From positions 1 to 8,687 of the forward strand of contig JAHHQS010000158.1 in NCBI GenBank assembly GCA_020026285.1: a DNA stretch of 8,687 nucleotides. Reading direction: 5' to 3'. Position 1 is the stretch's first letter. The number at the start of each line of letters is the position of its first letter. Position numbers and translations under genes: made by a program. Source of the stretch: Parabacteroides sp. (lineage in GTDB: Bacteria > Bacteroidota > Bacteroidia > Bacteroidales > Tannerellaceae). This document shows positions 6,881 to 8,687 of the stretch, piece after piece. The notes beneath the pieces were generated by a model, which ran no database searches, was not told the origin of the DNA, and saw nothing but the letters and a program-made list of their open reading frames with translations.

Positions 6881-7912
6881 ATGAAAAAAAGATTAGTAAA
6901 CTATCTGGCACAACTTACAACTCTTTCACTAATAATCGGATTTGGTGTCTGGAGTCTTTGGTACGCTTATCGTATCTATAAATACGAAGAAACAAATAAT
7001 GCACAAGTAGAATTATATATCACTCCTATTTCTTGTCGTGTAATGGGTTATGTATCTTCTATCAATTGTGTAGAGAATCAAATGGTAAGAAAAGGCGATA
7101 CTTTAATGATCATCGAAGATATCGAATTTCGTTTGGCACATCAAAAAAACGAAGCAATGTTAAATCGTGCAATTGCAGAATTGAAAATTGCAAAGAAACA
7201 GATTGAGACAAATAAAGTTGAACAGAAACAATACGAAAGTGAGATCGTTATCAGTAAGATCAAGCAGGATAACGCAACAAAAGAATATAATCGTGTAAAA
7301 AATCTGTTGGAAAAGGAATCTGTCACACAACAGCAGTATGATAAGATTGAAGCCGATTATCTGTTGGCAAAGAAAGAAGTTGAAATTGCCAACTTTAATT
7401 ATAATGAATCTCTTCTTCAAGGTGAAGAGCTTATCAACAGAGCTCAAGTTGAAGAAGCTAAAGTCCATGACTGCGAAAGTGAATTAGGTAAAAGTCAATT
7501 GAATCTGGAATATACTATTATCCGTGCCCCTTATGACGGAAGAATTGGTAAAATTGATATTCAGAAAGGACAGTTAATGCAGGAAGGACAAGTATTGACA
7601 TTCATTACAAATGAAGCTGCCGGCAAATGGATTGTAGCAAACGTAAAGGAGACTCAGTTGGCAAGCTATCAAGTTGGTAAAGATGTTACAATCACAATTG
7701 ACGCTATTCCTGACCGTGTATTTAAAGGGAAAGTAGAATCTCTTTCTCCTGCTACAGGAACTCGTTATTCTTTAATGCCGCCTAACAATGCTACAGGAAA
7801 CTTCGTTCGTATTACTCAGCGTGTTCCGGTTCGTATTCAGCTTCTGGATATTGACGATGTATCAGACAAACTTCGTGGCGGTATGAATGCTTATGTACGC
7901 AGTACAAAATAA
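6881..7912 (+). CDS. HlyD/EmrA family periplasmic adaptor of the efflux pump
   Basis: This protein is anchored in the inner membrane and links the MFS transporter to the TolC-type channel. One membrane segment (about 11-30) follows a short Lys/Arg-containing N-terminus. The first half of the lipoyl domain (about 40-80) carries the EmrA-like run TNNAQVELYITPISCRVMGY. A long alpha-hairpin coiled coil follows (about 85-208, turning near EKESVTQQQYDK). The second lipoyl half is at 211-242 (IIRAPYDGRIGKIDIQKGQL) and a beta-barrel domain at about 249-320. The segment SPATGTRYSLMPP plus NNATGNFVRITQRVPVRI (289-319) is a hallmark of EmrA-type adaptors that work with DHA2 transporters. At 343 residues it is shorter than many EmrA proteins. 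Three cysteines (C52, C63, C198) should lie in the periplasm. The gene ends with tandem stops (TAATAA) 9 bases before the MFS start. Confidence 0.93.
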   Translation: MKKRLVNYLAQLTTLSLIIGFGVWSLWYAYRIYKYEETNNAQVELYITPISCRVMGYVSSINCVENQMVRKGDTLMIIEDIEFRLAHQKNEAMLNRAIAELKIAKKQIETNKVEQKQYESEIVISKIKQDNATKEYNRVKNLLEKESVTQQQYDKIEADYLLAKKEVEIANFNYNESLLQGEELINRAQVEEAKVHDCESELGKSQLNLEYTIIRAPYDGRIGKIDIQKGQLMQEGQVLTFITNEAAGKWIVANVKETQLASYQVGKDVTITIDAIPDRVFKGKVESLSPATGTRYSLMPPNNATGNFVRITQRVPVRIQLLDIDDVSDKLRGGMNAYVRSTK

Positions 7913-7913
7913 T

Positions 7914-7919
7914 AAAGGA
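7914..7919 (+). promoter_or_regulatory. Shine-Dalgarno-like site for the MFS gene
   Basis: AAAGGA lies five bases before the ATG at 7925. Such a site is uncommon in Bacteroidota, and it supports that ATG as the start of the last gene. It partly overlaps the second of the tandem stop codons of the adaptor gene. Confidence 0.5.
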
Positions 7920-7924
7920 TAAAT

Positions 7925-8687
7925 ATGGAACAACAACCAATATTCAAACCTTGGGTTCCGAACTGGTTGGCGATTCTGACTATCTTTTTGATTCTCTTTC
8001 CTTCGCTAGTCATTTTTGCCCTTTACTATAACAGTACTCTAGCTGTAGCCGAATATTATAGTATGGACGCGATGGATGTCCAATATTCGGTTGTAGTTAT
8101 GTATGCGACAGTTATTTCCTATCTGGCATTGGACAGCCGTCTTATTAAATGTTTCCGGCTGGTCAGTTATACCGTTGTGGGAATTTTCATTAATACGGTA
8201 ACTTGTTATATATGTGCAAATACCCGTTCGTGCGAAGTGTTCATGTTCAATCGATTCATTCAGGGAGCCGTATGCGCATTTCTTTGTAACATTTGTATGA
8301 CATTGTCATTCACTCGTTTTCCTCCCAGGAAGGCCAGGATTATGGGTTACACTATTTTCTACGGATCACTAATGGTTTGTGTTCCATTCTCGGCAATCTT
8401 CGCCAATCTGATTCTAAATTATTTTGGAGTCGAATCCGTATTCTACGGATTTATTCTGATGCAGGTTCCAGGATTCGTTCTTCTTCTGATGACAATGAAC
8501 AACCGATACCTGACAAGAAAGCATCCTTTAGCGCAGATAGACTGGAGCGGATTTTTAATTTATACAGCCATTGTTTCAATCCTTGGTTATATTTTGGTTT
8601 ATGGACAGCAATTGGAATGGATAGAGTCCAAGAAAATCCGTTTTCTGATTATATTGCTGATACTTCTTACTCCGGTATATATATTAA
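7925..8687 (+). CDS. MFS efflux transporter, DHA2/EmrB-like (partial, cut by window end)
   Basis: This is the inner-membrane proton-driven transporter of the tripartite pump. The frame runs open for 254 codons to the window edge, with a start of MEQQPIFKPWVPNWLAILTI. About eight hydrophobic segments are visible: roughly 14-34, 54-69, 80-98, 110-129, 142-164, 171-191, 207-226 and 239-254. The stretch RFIQGAVCAFLCNICMTLSF (110-129) followed by RFPPRKARIMGYTIFYGS aligns with the TM4-TM5 region typical of DHA2 transporters (R-x-x-QG, then R-x-x-x-x-G). A 14-TM protein of roughly 500 residues would be expected, so about half is missing because of the window boundary. Motif A between TM2 and TM3 is degenerate (LALDSRLIKCFRL). 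Eight cysteines lie between residues 76 and 152. The start is 12 bases after the adaptor stop, with a Shine-Dalgarno-like AAAGGA. Pairing with the EmrA-type adaptor strengthens the DHA2 call. Confidence 0.85.
   Translation, partial: MEQQPIFKPWVPNWLAILTIFLILFPSLVIFALYYNSTLAVAEYYSMDAMDVQYSVVVMYATVISYLALDSRLIKCFRLVSYTVVGIFINTVTCYICANTRSCEVFMFNRFIQGAVCAFLCNICMTLSFTRFPPRKARIMGYTIFYGSLMVCVPFSAIFANLILNYFGVESVFYGFILMQVPGFVLLLMTMNNRYLTRKHPLAQIDWSGFLIYTAIVSILGYILVYGQQLEWIESKKIRFLIILLILLTPVYIL

Noticed and set aside
7160..7468. Minus-strand open frame of 102 codons inside the adaptor gene
   Set aside because: Its Phe/Leu/Cys-rich translation is the expected antisense of the Lys/Glu/Gln-rich coiled coil and has no promoter or start context.

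Overview
The window looks like chromosomal DNA from a member of the Bacteroidota, most likely the order Bacteroidales. The evidence is an A+T-rich composition, an outer-membrane protein with a carboxypeptidase-regulatory-like domain fused to a plug and a large beta-barrel, a Tat-exported Gfo/Idh/MocA oxidoreductase, weak or absent Shine-Dalgarno sequences, and two exact matches to the Bacteroides -7 promoter element TAnnTTTG. Genus cannot be fixed from the sequence alone. All six genes lie on the + strand, and there is no tRNA, rRNA, CRISPR array, insertion sequence or phage gene.

Left part (1-3035): a 964-residue TonB-dependent-receptor-like outer-membrane protein starts at a GTG codon and ends just before a good rho-independent terminator. 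It has no SusD partner in view. Next (3151-4433) is a single-gene unit: an exported NAD(P)-dependent Gfo/Idh/MocA oxidoreductase followed by a strong hairpin. A 315-base gap (4369-4683) then holds that hairpin, about 200 bases with no recognisable gene, and the promoter region of the next gene.

Right part (4684-8687): a cupin/AraC-type regulator stands immediately upstream of three closely spaced genes, an outer-membrane factor (TolC family), a periplasmic adaptor (HlyD/EmrA family) and an inner-membrane MFS transporter (DHA2/EmrB-like) that runs off the right edge. Together they should form a tripartite pump that moves a small molecule from the cytoplasm or inner membrane to the outside. The regulator probably senses a ligand with its cupin domain and controls the pump. 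A perfect TAnnTTTG element and a 13-base palindrome lie between regulator and pump, where a controlled promoter is expected. The substrate cannot be read from the sequence.

The families are all known. The points worth a second look are the candidate operators in both promoter regions, the unusual MFS subunit (degenerate motif A, many cysteines in TM3-TM5), paired cysteines in the adaptor, and a Gly/Tyr/Arg-rich tail after the barrel of the outer-membrane protein.
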